64,000 bases of DNA from Streptomyces tateyamensis. GTDB taxonomy: Bacteria; Actinomycetota; Actinomycetes; Streptomycetales; Streptomycetaceae. The position numbers and the translations under genes are program-made. This document shows positions 26,118 to 38,537 of this stretch, in pieces. The notes under the pieces are model-generated. The model searched no databases. It saw only the letters and a list, made by a program, of their open reading frames with translations, and was not told the DNA's origin. Within the stretch, counting starts at the first letter, position 1, and every line of letters starts with the position of its first letter. Location: NCBI RefSeq assembly GCF_003205575.1, contig NZ_PYBW01000013.1, forward strand, positions 62,001 through 126,000, given 5' to 3'.

Positions 26118-27251
26118 ATGCATGTCGCGCACCTCTCGCTCGCCGACTTCCGCTCCTACGCCCGGGCCGAGGTTCCCCTCGACCCGGGCGTCACCGCGTT
26201 CGTGGGGCCCAACGGGCAGGGCAAGACCAACCTGGTCGAGGCGATCGGCTACCTGGCCACCCTGGGCAGCCACCGGGTGGCCACCGACGCCCCGCTGGTG
26301 CGCCAGGGCGCCGAGCGCGCGGTGGTCCGCGGTTCGGTCCAGGACCGCGGCCGGACCACCCTGGTCGAACTGGAGATCACCCCGGGCAAGGCCAACCGGG
26401 CCCGGATCAACCGCTCGGACAACGTCCGCCCGCGCGACGTGCTGGGCCTGCTGCGCACCGTGCTGTTCGCCCCCGAGGACCTGGCCCTGGTCAAGGGCGA
26501 CCCGGGCGAGCGGCGGCGCTTCCTGGACGAGCTGCTGACCGCCCGGGCGCCCCGGCTGGCCGGGGTCCGCTCGGACTACGAGCGGGTGCTCAAGCAGCGC
26601 AACGCCCTGCTGAAGACCGCCGCGATGGCCCGCCGGGCCGGCGGCGGCAAGGGCGCCGACCTGTCCACCCTGGAGGTCTGGGACGGCCACCTGGCCCGGG
26701 CCGGCGCCGAGCTGACGGCCTTTCGGCTGCAGCTGGTGGCCGCCCTGCAGCCCCTGGTCGAGCAGGCCTACGAGCACCTGGCCCCGGGCGGCGGGCCGAC
26801 CCGGCTGGAGTACCGCTCCTCCTTCGAGGGCGCGCTGCCGGGCAGCCGGGAGGAGGCCGAGAGCCAACTGCTGGAGGCGCTGCGCTCGGTGCGCAAGCAG
26901 GAGGTGGAGCGCGGGCTGACCCTGGTCGGCCCGCACCGGGACGAGCTCGGCCTGCTGCTGGGCCCGCTGCCCGCCAAGGGCTACGCCAGCCACGGCGAGT
27001 CCTGGTCCTTCGCGCTGGCGCTGCGGCTGGCCAGCTACGAGCTGCTGCGGGCCGACGGCGGCGAGCCGGTGCTGATCCTTGACGACGTCTTCGCCGAGCT
27101 GGACGCCAAGCGGCGCGACCAGCTGGCCGAGCTGGCGGCCGGCGGCGAGCAGGTGCTGGTCACCGCCGCGGTGCCGGAGGACGTGCCCAAGGCGCTGGCC
27201 GGGGTGCGGTACGCGGTCGGCGGCGGCGAGGTCACCCGGGTCGCGGGCTGA
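26118..27251 (+). CDS. recF: DNA replication and repair protein RecF
   Basis: 377 aa. SMC-like ATPase: Walker A '[10 protein letters not shown]' near residue 33, signature '[13 protein letters not shown]' near 300, Walker B '[13 protein letters not shown]' near 317. It loads RecA at ssDNA gaps via RecOR. It starts [14 protein letters not shown] at ATG 26118, although the upstream SD is poor. Lies 33 bp after gnd. Confidence 0.97.
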   Translation: MHVAHLSLADFRSYARAEVPLDPGVTAFVGPNGQGKTNLVEAIGYLATLGSHRVATDAPLVRQGAERAVVRGSVQDRGRTTLVELEITPGKANRARINRSDNVRPRDVLGLLRTVLFAPEDLALVKGDPGERRRFLDELLTARAPRLAGVRSDYERVLKQRNALLKTAAMARRAGGGKGADLSTLEVWDGHLARAGAELTAFRLQLVAALQPLVEQAYEHLAPGGGPTRLEYRSSFEGALPGSREEAESQLLEALRSVRKQEVERGLTLVGPHRDELGLLLGPLPAKGYASHGESWSFALALRLASYELLRADGGEPVLILDDVFAELDAKRRDQLAELAAGGEQVLVTAAVPEDVPKALAGVRYAVGGGEVTRVAG

Positions 27252-27339
27252 TGGGCCGGGTGCTGTTGTGCCGGGTGCCGGGGAGCTCGGCGGGGGACGG
27301 CGTACTCTGGTGGGTCCGTCCACAGCCTGGGGATAAGAG

Positions 27340-27852
27340 ATGAGCGACGAACAGCAGCTCTCGGGCGTCGACCTGGCCCGGGTCGCGCTGCGGGCGGCCA
27401 AGGAGCAGGCCCGCAGCCGCGGCGAGCAGGTCCGGGAGAAGCGCGAGGCGCGTCGGCACGGACTGCGCAGCGGGGCCCGGGCGGACGGCCGGGACCCGGT
27501 GCCGCTGGGGGCCGCGCTCAATCGTTTGATCACGGAGCGTGGCTGGGAGACGCCGGCCGCGGTGGCCGGCGTGATCGGCCGCTGGCCGCAGATCGTCGGC
27601 CCCGACATCAGTGCGCACTGCGTCCCGGAGCAGTTCGACGAGGCCGAGGCGGTGCTCACGGTGCGCTGCGACTCCACCGCCTGGGCCACTCAGTTGCGTT
27701 TGCTGGCAAGGCAGTTGGTGGCCCGGCTGAACCACGAGCTGGGGCACGGCACGGTGAAGGTGATCCGGGTGCTCGGTCCGGCCGCCCCGCAGCGCCGCTA
27801 CGGCCGGCTGCGGGCTCCCGGCAGCCAGGGCCCGCGGGACACCTGGGGCTGA
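27340..27852 (+). CDS. DUF721 / DciA-like protein
   Basis: 170 aa. The N-terminal ~55 residues are highly charged (Lys/Arg/Glu helix). Residues ~60-150 hold the DUF721 domain: 'LGAALNRLITERGWETPAAVAGVIGRWPQIVG', 'VRCDSTAWATQLRLLARQLVARLN'. DUF721 includes DciA, the ancestral DnaA/DnaB-associated protein that helps load or operate the replicative helicase in bacteria without DnaC/DnaI, which fits this position between recF and gyrB. Upstream is CCGTCCACA...TGGGGATAA, two weak DnaA-like sites. ATG 27340 chosen; only GGGGAT is near for SD. Confidence 0.85.
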   Translation: MSDEQQLSGVDLARVALRAAKEQARSRGEQVREKREARRHGLRSGARADGRDPVPLGAALNRLITERGWETPAAVAGVIGRWPQIVGPDISAHCVPEQFDEAEAVLTVRCDSTAWATQLRLLARQLVARLNHELGHGTVKVIRVLGPAAPQRRYGRLRAPGSQGPRDTWG

Positions 27853-28060
27853 GCCGGAACCGGCTCCGACCCTTGACGGAGCGCGAACCTCCGGAACCGC
27901 TGACGGCCCTTGTGAGGCCGCTGAGCCCCCCAGGCGAGTATCGGGACATGTGCGGAGGGGATTCGGGGCGGTGAATCCGCCTTCAGGGCCTGCCAAAAGC
28001 CCATCTATGTCGGTCGTACCGGTAGACTGAGACGCAAATGCCGCTGCTTGCGGTAACTGA

Positions 28061-30136
<2,076 letters not shown>

Positions 30137-30189
30137 CGACCCCTCGTCAGCACATGTACCAGTCACGCGTGAAAGGAAACTGACCACCA

Positions 30190-32772
<2,583 letters not shown>

Positions 32773-32781
32773 CGTACGTCC

Positions 32782-32823
32782 GGCAGCCGGTGCCCGGCCC
32801 GTTGGGGCCTGGCACCGGCTGCC
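32782..32823 (+). terminator. terminator downstream of gyrA
   Basis: A perfect 13-bp stem (32782-32794 with 32811-32823) has a 16-nt loop and is followed by CCGGTTTCGGG; it begins 10 bp after the gyrA stop. Confidence 0.7.
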
Positions 32824-32914
32824 CCGGTTTCGGGCTTCTCAGCTTGATGCCGCACAGTGGAGTGTCAACCGGGCCGCGGCCGCGACCCGGTGAGGAACTG
32901 CGGGAGGAACCAGA

Positions 32915-33640
32915 GTGAGTGGGACCACGGGTGCTGCGGGAGGTGCCGCACCGGGCGGTGCGCCGTACGGAGGGGTACCGCAGCCGCCTGCCGAGCACCC
33001 GGCTGCGTCCACCTCGCTGATGTCCGCGATGGACTCGACCGGCGGCTACGGCCAGCCGGCCCAGCCGCCGGTGCCCCCGCCGCCGGGCACTCCCCCGGCG
33101 GCCGGCTACTCGCAGCCGACCACCTACACCAAGGGGCAGCCCACGCCGCCGCGCGGCACCCGCACCGGGCCGGCCGGCCCTGGCGCGGCCACCGGCCCGG
33201 GCGCGCCGCGCCGGCCCGCGCAGCCCACCCCGGCTGCGGGCACCCCGGTCGGCGCCGCCGGCCGGATGCGCCGGGCCCGGCTGCGGATCACCCGGGCCGA
33301 CCCGTGGTCGGTGATGAAGGTCAGCTTCCTGCTCTCGCTGGCCGTCGGGATCATCATGATCGTGGCCGCCGCGGTGCTGTGGACCACGCTGGACGCGATG
33401 GGTGTCTTCGACTCCATCGGCAAGACGCTCAAGGACGTCACCGGCTCCGGCGCCTCCGGCTCCGGCGGGGTCAACATCATGGACTACGTCGGCTTCGGCA
33501 AGGTACTCACCTTCACCGCGCTGATCGCGGTGGTGGACGTGGTGCTGCTGACCGCGCTGTCCACCCTGGCCGCCTTCATCTACAACGCGGCCGCGGGCTT
33601 CACCGGCGGGATCGAGCTGACCCTCACCGAGGAGGAGTGA
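32915..33640 (+). CDS. DUF3566 domain membrane protein
   Basis: 241 aa. The N-terminal ~115 residues are Pro/Gly/Ala/Gln-rich and disordered. The DUF3566 domain (about 118-241) starts 'ARLRITRADPWSVMKVSFLLSLAVGI' and has two transmembrane helices, the second near 'LTFTALIAVVDVVLLTALSTLAAFIYN'. The family is conserved directly after gyrA in actinobacteria (Rv0007 in M. tuberculosis); function unknown. GTG 32915 has GGGAGG 7 nt upstream. Confidence 0.9.
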   Translation: MSGTTGAAGGAAPGGAPYGGVPQPPAEHPAASTSLMSAMDSTGGYGQPAQPPVPPPPGTPPAAGYSQPTTYTKGQPTPPRGTRTGPAGPGAATGPGAPRRPAQPTPAAGTPVGAAGRMRRARLRITRADPWSVMKVSFLLSLAVGIIMIVAAAVLWTTLDAMGVFDSIGKTLKDVTGSGASGSGGVNIMDYVGFGKVLTFTALIAVVDVVLLTALSTLAAFIYNAAAGFTGGIELTLTEEE

Positions 33641-33698
33641 CCCCGGCCCACTGACGTGATGTCAGAAAGTACCCACGAGTTCTGCGGAACCCGGCATC

Positions 33699-33736
33699 AG
33701 CGGGCCCCTTCGGTTGTTTGATCGAAGGGGCCCGCT
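33699..33736 (+). terminator. terminator downstream of DUF3566 gene
   Basis: A perfect 14-bp stem (33699-33712 with 33723-33736) with a T-rich 10-nt loop separates the gyrase block from the methyltransferase gene. Confidence 0.8.
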
Positions 33737-33864
33737 CCTGTCATTCGAGTGACAGCCGGTCCGGTCGCGGCGCGCCGCCGCTCCCGGGCCGCACGGTTGC
33801 GGATTGGCTGGAGCGGCCTGGCACGGCTACCGGCTCGGATCCCACTGGCTGCGCGGAGGTTCCC

Positions 33865-35268
33865 ATGGCTCAGATCGCACCCCGGCTCGTCGGCGCGCTG
33901 GAGGAGTTGCTCGGCACTCGACTGCCGTTGCGCCTGCAGGCGTGGGACGGCAGTACCGCCGGGGCGCCGGACGCCCCGCTGCTGGTGCTGCGCAACCGCC
34001 GGGCGCTGCGGCGGCTGCTCTGGGCCCCGGGCGAGCTGGGTGCGGCCCGCGCCTACGTGGCCGGCGACCTGGACCTCGGCCCCGGCGAGGACCTCTACCG
34101 GGTGCTGGCCGCCGTCGCGCACTTCACCGAGTGCCCCGAGGTGCGCGCCCACCACCTGGGCCCCGCCGACCTGCTCGGGCCCGCCGGACGCCGCGCGCTC
34201 GCCGAACTGGCCCGGATCGGTGCGCTCGGCCCCAACCCCCCGCTGCCCCCGCAGGAGGCCCGCCCGCAGGGCCGGCTGCACAGTCGCACCCGGGACCGGG
34301 CCGCGATCAGCCACCACTACGACGTGGGCAACGAGTTCTACCGCCTGGTGCTCGGCCCCTCGATGGTCTACTCGTGCGCCTACTGGACCCCGCAGGGCCG
34401 CAGCCTGGAGGACGCCCAGGCCGCCAAGCTCGACCTGATCTGCCGCAAGCTGGGCCTGCGCCCCGAGATGCGCCTGCTGGACGTGGGCTGCGGCTGGGGC
34501 TCGCTGGTGCTGCACGCGGCCCAGCACCACGGGGTCCGGGCGGTCGGGGTGAGCATCTCCGCCGAGCAGGTGGCGCTGGCCCGCGAGCGGGTCGAGCAGG
34601 CCGGGCTGGCGGACCGGGTGGAGATCCGGCTGCAGGACTACCGGGAGGTCCAGGACGGGCCGTACGACGCGGTCTCCAGCGTCGGGATGGCCGAGCACGT
34701 CGGCGAGGAGCAGTACCGGGTCTACGCCGAGGGGCTGCACGCCCTGCTGGCCCCCGGCGGCCGGCTGCTCAACCACCAGATCGCCCGCCGCCCCGAGCGC
34801 CCCGGCGAGCCGCACGTGTCCAGCGCCTTCATCGACCGCTACGTCTTCCCGGACGGCGAGCTCTCCCCCGTCGGCAGCACCGTGTCCCGGCTCGAGGAGG
34901 CCGGCTTCGAGGTGCGCGACGTCGAGTCGCTGCGCGAGCACTACGCGCTGACCCTTCGTGAGTGGGTGGCCAACCTGGAGGCGAACTGGCCGCAGGCCGT
35001 CCGGCTGGTCGGCCGCGGCCGGGCCCGGGTCTGGCGGCTGTACATGGCCGCCTCGGCGCTCGCCTTCGAGGAGAACCGGATCGGCGTCAACCAGGTGCTG
35101 GCCGTGCGCCCCACCCCGCAGGGGGGCAGCCTGCTGCCCGCGACCCGCGAGCAGTGGCTGCTGGCGCGTGACGCGGACGGCTCCGGTGCCCCTGAGCTGC
35201 GCCTTGCGATCGGCGGGCCAGACGGGGTCGGGAGTATGGATTTGGGAGATCGGCCATCGGTCCGCTAA
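33865..35268 (+). CDS. class I SAM-dependent methyltransferase, cyclopropane-fatty-acid-synthase family
   Basis: 467 aa. An N-terminal ~130-residue CFA-type domain ('GELGAARAYVAGDLDLGPGEDLYRVL') precedes the catalytic core: 'AISHHYDVGNEFYRLVLGPSMVYSCAYW', SAM motif 'LLDVGCGWGSLVLHAA', 'SVGMAEHVGEEQY'. Family members transfer a methylene or methyl group from SAM to unsaturated phospholipid acyl chains at the membrane; whether this one cyclopropanates or methylates cannot be told. ATG 33865 has GGAGG 6 nt upstream. The gene ends 16 bp before tRNA-Ile. Confidence 0.88.
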   Translation: MAQIAPRLVGALEELLGTRLPLRLQAWDGSTAGAPDAPLLVLRNRRALRRLLWAPGELGAARAYVAGDLDLGPGEDLYRVLAAVAHFTECPEVRAHHLGPADLLGPAGRRALAELARIGALGPNPPLPPQEARPQGRLHSRTRDRAAISHHYDVGNEFYRLVLGPSMVYSCAYWTPQGRSLEDAQAAKLDLICRKLGLRPEMRLLDVGCGWGSLVLHAAQHHGVRAVGVSISAEQVALARERVEQAGLADRVEIRLQDYREVQDGPYDAVSSVGMAEHVGEEQYRVYAEGLHALLAPGGRLLNHQIARRPERPGEPHVSSAFIDRYVFPDGELSPVGSTVSRLEEAGFEVRDVESLREHYALTLREWVANLEANWPQAVRLVGRGRARVWRLYMAASALAFEENRIGVNQVLAVRPTPQGGSLLPATREQWLLARDADGSGAPELRLAIGGPDGVGSMDLGDRPSVR

Positions 35269-35284
35269 TCTTTCAGTGCGGCAA

Positions 35285-35358
35285 GGGCCTATAGCTCAGA
35301 CGGTTAGAGCGCTTCCCTGATAAGGAAGAGGCCACAGGTTCAAGTCCTGTTAGGCCCA
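35285..35358 (+). tRNA. tRNA-Ile(GAT)
   Basis: Acceptor stem GGGCCTA/TAGGCCC, anticodon stem CTTCC/GGAAG around loop CTGATAA, anticodon GAT, T-arm with GGTTCAAGTCC. Discriminator base A; the CCA is not encoded (CCTG follows). Conserved downstream of gyrA in actinobacteria. Confidence 0.97.
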
Positions 35359-35368
35359 CCTGCGAGAG

Positions 35369-35396
35369 CGCCCCGGATGGTTCACCATCCGGGGCG
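35369..35396 (+). terminator. terminator of tRNA-Ile
   Basis: A perfect 12-bp stem (35369-35380 with 35385-35396) with TTCA loop is followed by TTTCTGTTT. Confidence 0.85.
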
Positions 35397-35672
35397 TTTC
35401 TGTTTGGCGCGTCCGTCGCCGCCGGGCCGTTGGGCCTGCCGGGTGGTCCGCGTGGCGGGCGGCGGACCGTCAAAGCTGCTCCGGCTGCGGCAGGTTGGTC
35501 CGCTGTCGGCCGGTCTCGACCAGGACACGGGTGTGTATCATCGGCCGCAGGGCGGTTTGGCCGATCGACCGCCGGTTCATACGTGCACATCCGAGGGTTC
35601 GCCGCCCCGGGCCGATCGGTTCGGGACCCTTGCCGGCGAATCCCCCACTCCTGAGAAGGACGAGGTCCCGCG
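35397..35672. other. gene-free spacer before DLW-39
   Basis: After the tRNA-Ile terminator there is a gene-free stretch that presumably carries the promoter of the DLW-39 gene. It includes GTGTATCAT near 35531, but no convincing hexamer pair could be placed. I see no other feature in it. Confidence 0.4.
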
Positions 35673-35801
35673 GTGAAGAAGCTCCTCCTGGTCGCCCTGG
35701 TCGCCCTCGGCGGCTTCTTTGTCTACCGTCAGGTGCAGGCCGACAAGGCCGAGCAGGACCTGTGGACCGAGGCGACCGACCCGATCCCGGCCGGCCGCTG
35801 A
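35673..35801 (+). CDS. DLW-39 family small protein
   Basis: 42 aa. It begins KKLLLVALVALGGFFVYRQ (one short membrane helix) and continues with a hydrophilic tail containing the diagnostic 'DLW' (EQDLWTEATD). DLW-39 proteins are tiny actinobacterial proteins found at just this place between tRNA-Ile and tRNA-Ala; function unknown. GTG 35673 has AAGGACGAGG about 7 nt upstream. Confidence 0.9.
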   Translation: MKKLLLVALVALGGFFVYRQVQADKAEQDLWTEATDPIPAGR

Positions 35802-35927
35802 CCCCCTCGGCCGGACGCTGACGGGAGGTCCGCCACGGGCCTCCCGGCGCCCGGCCGACACCGCTGCGCACGCCGCAGCGGCGGACCCGGTACGCTGTTC
35901 TTCCGACGGCGCCCGGTGTGCCGTCAC

Positions 35928-36000
35928 GGGGCTTTAGCTCAGTTGGTAGAGCGCTGCCTTTGCAAGGCAGATGTCAGGAGTTCGAGTCTCCTAAGCTCCA
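35928..36000 (+). tRNA. tRNA-Ala(TGC)
   Basis: Acceptor GGGGCTT/AAGCTCC (one G-U pair), anticodon stem CTGCC/GGCAG around TTTGCAA, anticodon TGC, T-arm GTTCGAGTC. CCA is not encoded. It pairs with the upstream tRNA-Ile as in most actinobacteria. Confidence 0.97.
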
Positions 36001-36008
36001 CAGCACGA

Positions 36009-36045
36009 ACGGGACCCCGGACCAGTCACTGGTCCGGGGTCCCGT
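36009..36045. terminator. bidirectional terminator after tRNA-Ala
   Basis: A perfect 17-bp stem (36009-36025 with 36029-36045), 3-nt loop, lies between tRNA-Ala and the converging DUF5324 gene. Confidence 0.88.
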
Positions 36046-36075
36046 CGCATGCGCGGCCGGTGGCCGTAGGCGGGG

Positions 36076-36846
36076 CTAGTCGTCCTCCCGCTGCTCCTCC
36101 GCGGCCGGCTCGGTGGCCGGGCCGGTGCCGTTGAGCGGGGTGGTGGCGGCGGCGCTGCCCGGGGTGGTGGTATCCCGGCTCACCGGGTGGACCCGGTCGG
36201 GCGGGGTCTGCACCTCCGGCGGCTCGACCAGCCAGTCGGGCTCGCTGCTGCGGCGGCACCAGGCCCAGACCAGCACCCCGCTGCCGACCGCCAGGGTGCC
36301 GACTACCGCGAGGGCGGTGGCCAGCCGGGACCGGCGGGCGCGGCGGGCGTTGCGGGCGGCCAGCTTCTCGATCTCGGCCGCGCTGACGTGGCCGTGCAGC
36401 GCGGTGAAGGCGGCGGCGGAGCGGGCCTGGGCCTCCTGCACCACCGGCGCGGCGGCGGCGCGGGCGTCCTCCAGTGCGCCGGTCAGCCGGGGCAGTGCGT
36501 GGTCGGCCGAGAGCTTGGCGGCCAGCGCCGCCTCCTGGGCCCGGTGCACGGCCTTCAGGGTGCTCTGCTGGGTCCTGGGCGGCAGCGCGGCGAAGGCCTG
36601 CTCCACGTGCGGTGCCAGGTGCCTGGTGTACCCGACCCGGGCCGAGTGGGCGGCGTGCACGGTGCCTGCCTTGGCCTGCTCGGCCGCCGCCTCCAGTCGG
36701 GGCCCGAGCGCCTCCACGGCGGGGCCGAGGCGCTGGCGGGCCTCGGTGCCGTAGTGCGCGGCGGTCTCCTTGGCGGTGGCAGCGTAGGGCGCCAGCGTCT
36801 CCAGGGTCTTGCCGGCCGTCTCGCGTGCGGTATCCAAGCGGGTCAC
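36076..36846 (-). CDS. DUF5324 family protein
   Basis: 256 aa. The first ~170 residues are Ala-rich amphipathic helix with apolipoprotein-like repeats ('ARETAGKTLETLAPYAATAKETAAHYGTEARQRL'); then one transmembrane helix ('LATALAVVGTLAVGSGVLVWAW', ~178-200); then a short 'SEPDWLVEPPE' motif and acidic tail. The family is typical of streptomycetes at this locus; function unknown. GTG 36846 follows GGAGGAGG at 7 nt. Confidence 0.85.
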   Translation of the reverse strand: MTRLDTARETAGKTLETLAPYAATAKETAAHYGTEARQRLGPAVEALGPRLEAAAEQAKAGTVHAAHSARVGYTRHLAPHVEQAFAALPPRTQQSTLKAVHRAQEAALAAKLSADHALPRLTGALEDARAAAAPVVQEAQARSAAAFTALHGHVSAAEIEKLAARNARRARRSRLATALAVVGTLAVGSGVLVWAWCRRSSEPDWLVEPPEVQTPPDRVHPVSRDTTTPGSAAATTPLNGTGPATEPAAEEQREDD

Positions 36847-37068
36847 AGGGATCCTCCTCCTGGGGGCGTCCTTAGGCACTTATCCACCTGGTTCGAGATC
36901 ATGCATCCCTAATTGTCCGTTCGCACCGCAGGCTGGGCCGTCTGCCAGCCGTCGTGTCGGGCCCGGGGTCGCGGCGTGCTGTGCGGGGCAGGTCACCGGC
37001 AGTAGCCTGGACGGTCCAGGGGCCCGGCTGGCGCCCCCGGCCCCTGTGCTGAGGAGAAGAGGCGCGTG

Positions 37069-37824
37069 ATGGCCCAGGACCAGCCCGGAGGCGGCGAGCG
37101 CGCCACCCGGCCGCGGGTGCCCACCACCCCCTACGGCGGTCGGCTCACCGGTGACGGCGCGCTGGTCACCAAGGTGCTGATCGCCGCCAACGTGGTCGTC
37201 TTCCTGGCCGCCCACTACCTCTACCGGTCGATGGCGGGGGACGACTACCACGTCGGCAGCTGGGACATGTTCAGCGCGGTGGCCCCGGACGGCACCCGGT
37301 ACGGCGTGGCCGCCGGGCCGGGCGGTTGGTACCGACTGCTGACCGGGATGTTCATGCACCAGGGCTGGGTCCACCTGGGCTCCAACATGCTCGCCCTGTG
37401 GTGGCTGGGGCCGGCGCTGGAGCGCGCGCTGGGCCGGCTGCGGTTCCTCGCGCTCTACCTGGTCAGCGGACTGGCCGGGAACGCCCTGGTGTTCCTGCTG
37501 AGCGGGGACGCGGCCCGCTCGGTGGGCGCCTCGGGGGCGGTCTTCGGGGTGTTCGGGGCCACCGCGGTGCTGCTGCGGGCGGCCCGGCAGCCGCTGGGCC
37601 CGGTGGTGGCGCTGATCGCCGTCAACCTGGTGATCACCTTCTCGGTGCCCGGGATCGACTGGCGGGCCCACGTCGGCGGGCTGGCGGCCGGGATGCTGAC
37701 CGGGGCCGGCATGGTGCACGCGCCGCGGGCCAACCGGGACCTGGTGCAGGCCGGCACGGTGGTGCTGATGCTGGCGGTGGTGCTGGGCACCGTGCTGGTG
37801 GGGACGGCGCGGTTGGCCGGCTGA
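37069..37824 (+). CDS. rhomboid family intramembrane serine protease
   Basis: About 251 aa. Six or so hydrophobic segments. 'LTGMFMHQGWVHLGSNMLALWWLG' carries the conserved HxxxN, 'GASGAVFGVFGA' carries the catalytic Ser (GxSG), and 'DWRAHVGGLAAGM' carries the catalytic His. It likely cleaves membrane-spanning substrates; these are unknown here. Starts at GTG 37066 or ATG 37069; the AGAGG 6 nt before ATG favours the latter. The next 296 bp hold a DnaA-box cluster. Confidence 0.93.
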   Translation: MAQDQPGGGERATRPRVPTTPYGGRLTGDGALVTKVLIAANVVVFLAAHYLYRSMAGDDYHVGSWDMFSAVAPDGTRYGVAAGPGGWYRLLTGMFMHQGWVHLGSNMLALWWLGPALERALGRLRFLALYLVSGLAGNALVFLLSGDAARSVGASGAVFGVFGATAVLLRAARQPLGPVVALIAVNLVITFSVPGIDWRAHVGGLAAGMLTGAGMVHAPRANRDLVQAGTVVLMLAVVLGTVLVGTARLAG

Positions 37825-37845
37825 GCCGGCGGGGGTTTCGCACGG

Positions 37846-38012
37846 TTGTCCACAGTCTGCTGCGGACCGTGCACAGGCTGTGGGTCGGCGACGGGTCTAC
37901 GCGTGTCCTGCTGCACTGTCCACGGCGGGGGACGCTGCAGGTGAGCGACTTGACGACAAGTTATCCACAGGGCGGGTCGACTTTTCCCCACTGTGGATAA
38001 CCGTGTGGACAA
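37846..38012. promoter_or_regulatory. DnaA-box cluster outside oriC
   Basis: Four exact boxes occur in the rhomboid-crgA spacer: TTGTCCACA 37846-37854 (+), TTATCCACA 37961-37969 (+), TTATCCACA 37992-38000 (-) and TTGTCCACA 38004-38012 (-). CTGTCCACG at 37916-37924 is a partial fifth. The spacer is otherwise gene-free. Clusters of DnaA boxes outside oriC that titrate DnaA are known in S. coelicolor; this one is about 14 kb from oriC. Function here is inference. Confidence 0.8.
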
Positions 38013-38062
38013 GCTGATGGTATGACGGTGATGCAGGCGGGGGCGGGCCATGGGCAGCACGA

Positions 38063-38098
38063 CGCACCGCCCCACCCGTGCTGCGGTGGGGCGGTGCG
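38063..38098. terminator. terminator downstream of crgA
   Basis: A perfect 14-bp stem (38063-38076 with 38085-38098), 8-nt loop, lies 23 bp beyond the crgA stop on the minus strand. It may also stop rhomboid transcription. Confidence 0.78.
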
Positions 38099-38120
38099 GA
38101 GGATCGCGGTCAGCGGTCCG

Positions 38121-38372
38121 TCACTTCCACTGGGTGGAGACGCCGAAGCCCGCGGCGATGAAGCCGAAGCCCACCAGGATGTTCCAGTTGCCCCAGCTCT
38201 GCACCGGCCAGCTGCCACTGGTCACGTAGTAGGTGACGATCCAGACCAGGCCGATCAGGAACAGGGCGAGCATCACCGGTGCCACCCAGGAGCGCCCAGA
38301 ACTGATCTTGACCGCCGTCGCCGTGGCGGGCGGGGTGTAGTCGGACTTCTTGCGGAGTCGAGACTTCGGCAC
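38121..38372 (-). CDS. crgA: cell division protein CrgA
   Basis: 83 aa. '[14 protein letters not shown]' N-terminus followed by two transmembrane helices ('[22 protein letters not shown]' and '[21 protein letters not shown]'). CrgA restrains FtsZ-ring assembly in Streptomyces aerial hyphae and interacts with divisome PBPs in mycobacteria. GTG 38372 has AGGAG 8 nt upstream. Divergent from the DUF881 gene. Confidence 0.96.
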   Translation of the reverse strand: MPKSRLRKKSDYTPPATATAVKISSGRSWVAPVMLALFLIGLVWIVTYYVTSGSWPVQSWGNWNILVGFGFIAAGFGVSTQWK

Positions 38373-38537
38373 GAGGGGTTCTCCTGTCGATGCGCTGTGA
38401 GACCGCGCAGGGAGCAGCGGGCGGGTGGCTGTGGCGACCGGTCCTCCGTACGGGACGGACCTGGAAGGGTACTCCGCACATGCCACCGGCGTCCGTTAGC
38501 GTAGTGGCTCGCCGGGTCGGAAGGAGATAAGGGTACG

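Noticed and set aside
23721..27689. 1322-codon open frame on the minus strand
   Set aside because: Antisense shadow of dnaN, gnd, recF and the DUF721 gene; codon third-position GC supports the plus-strand genes.
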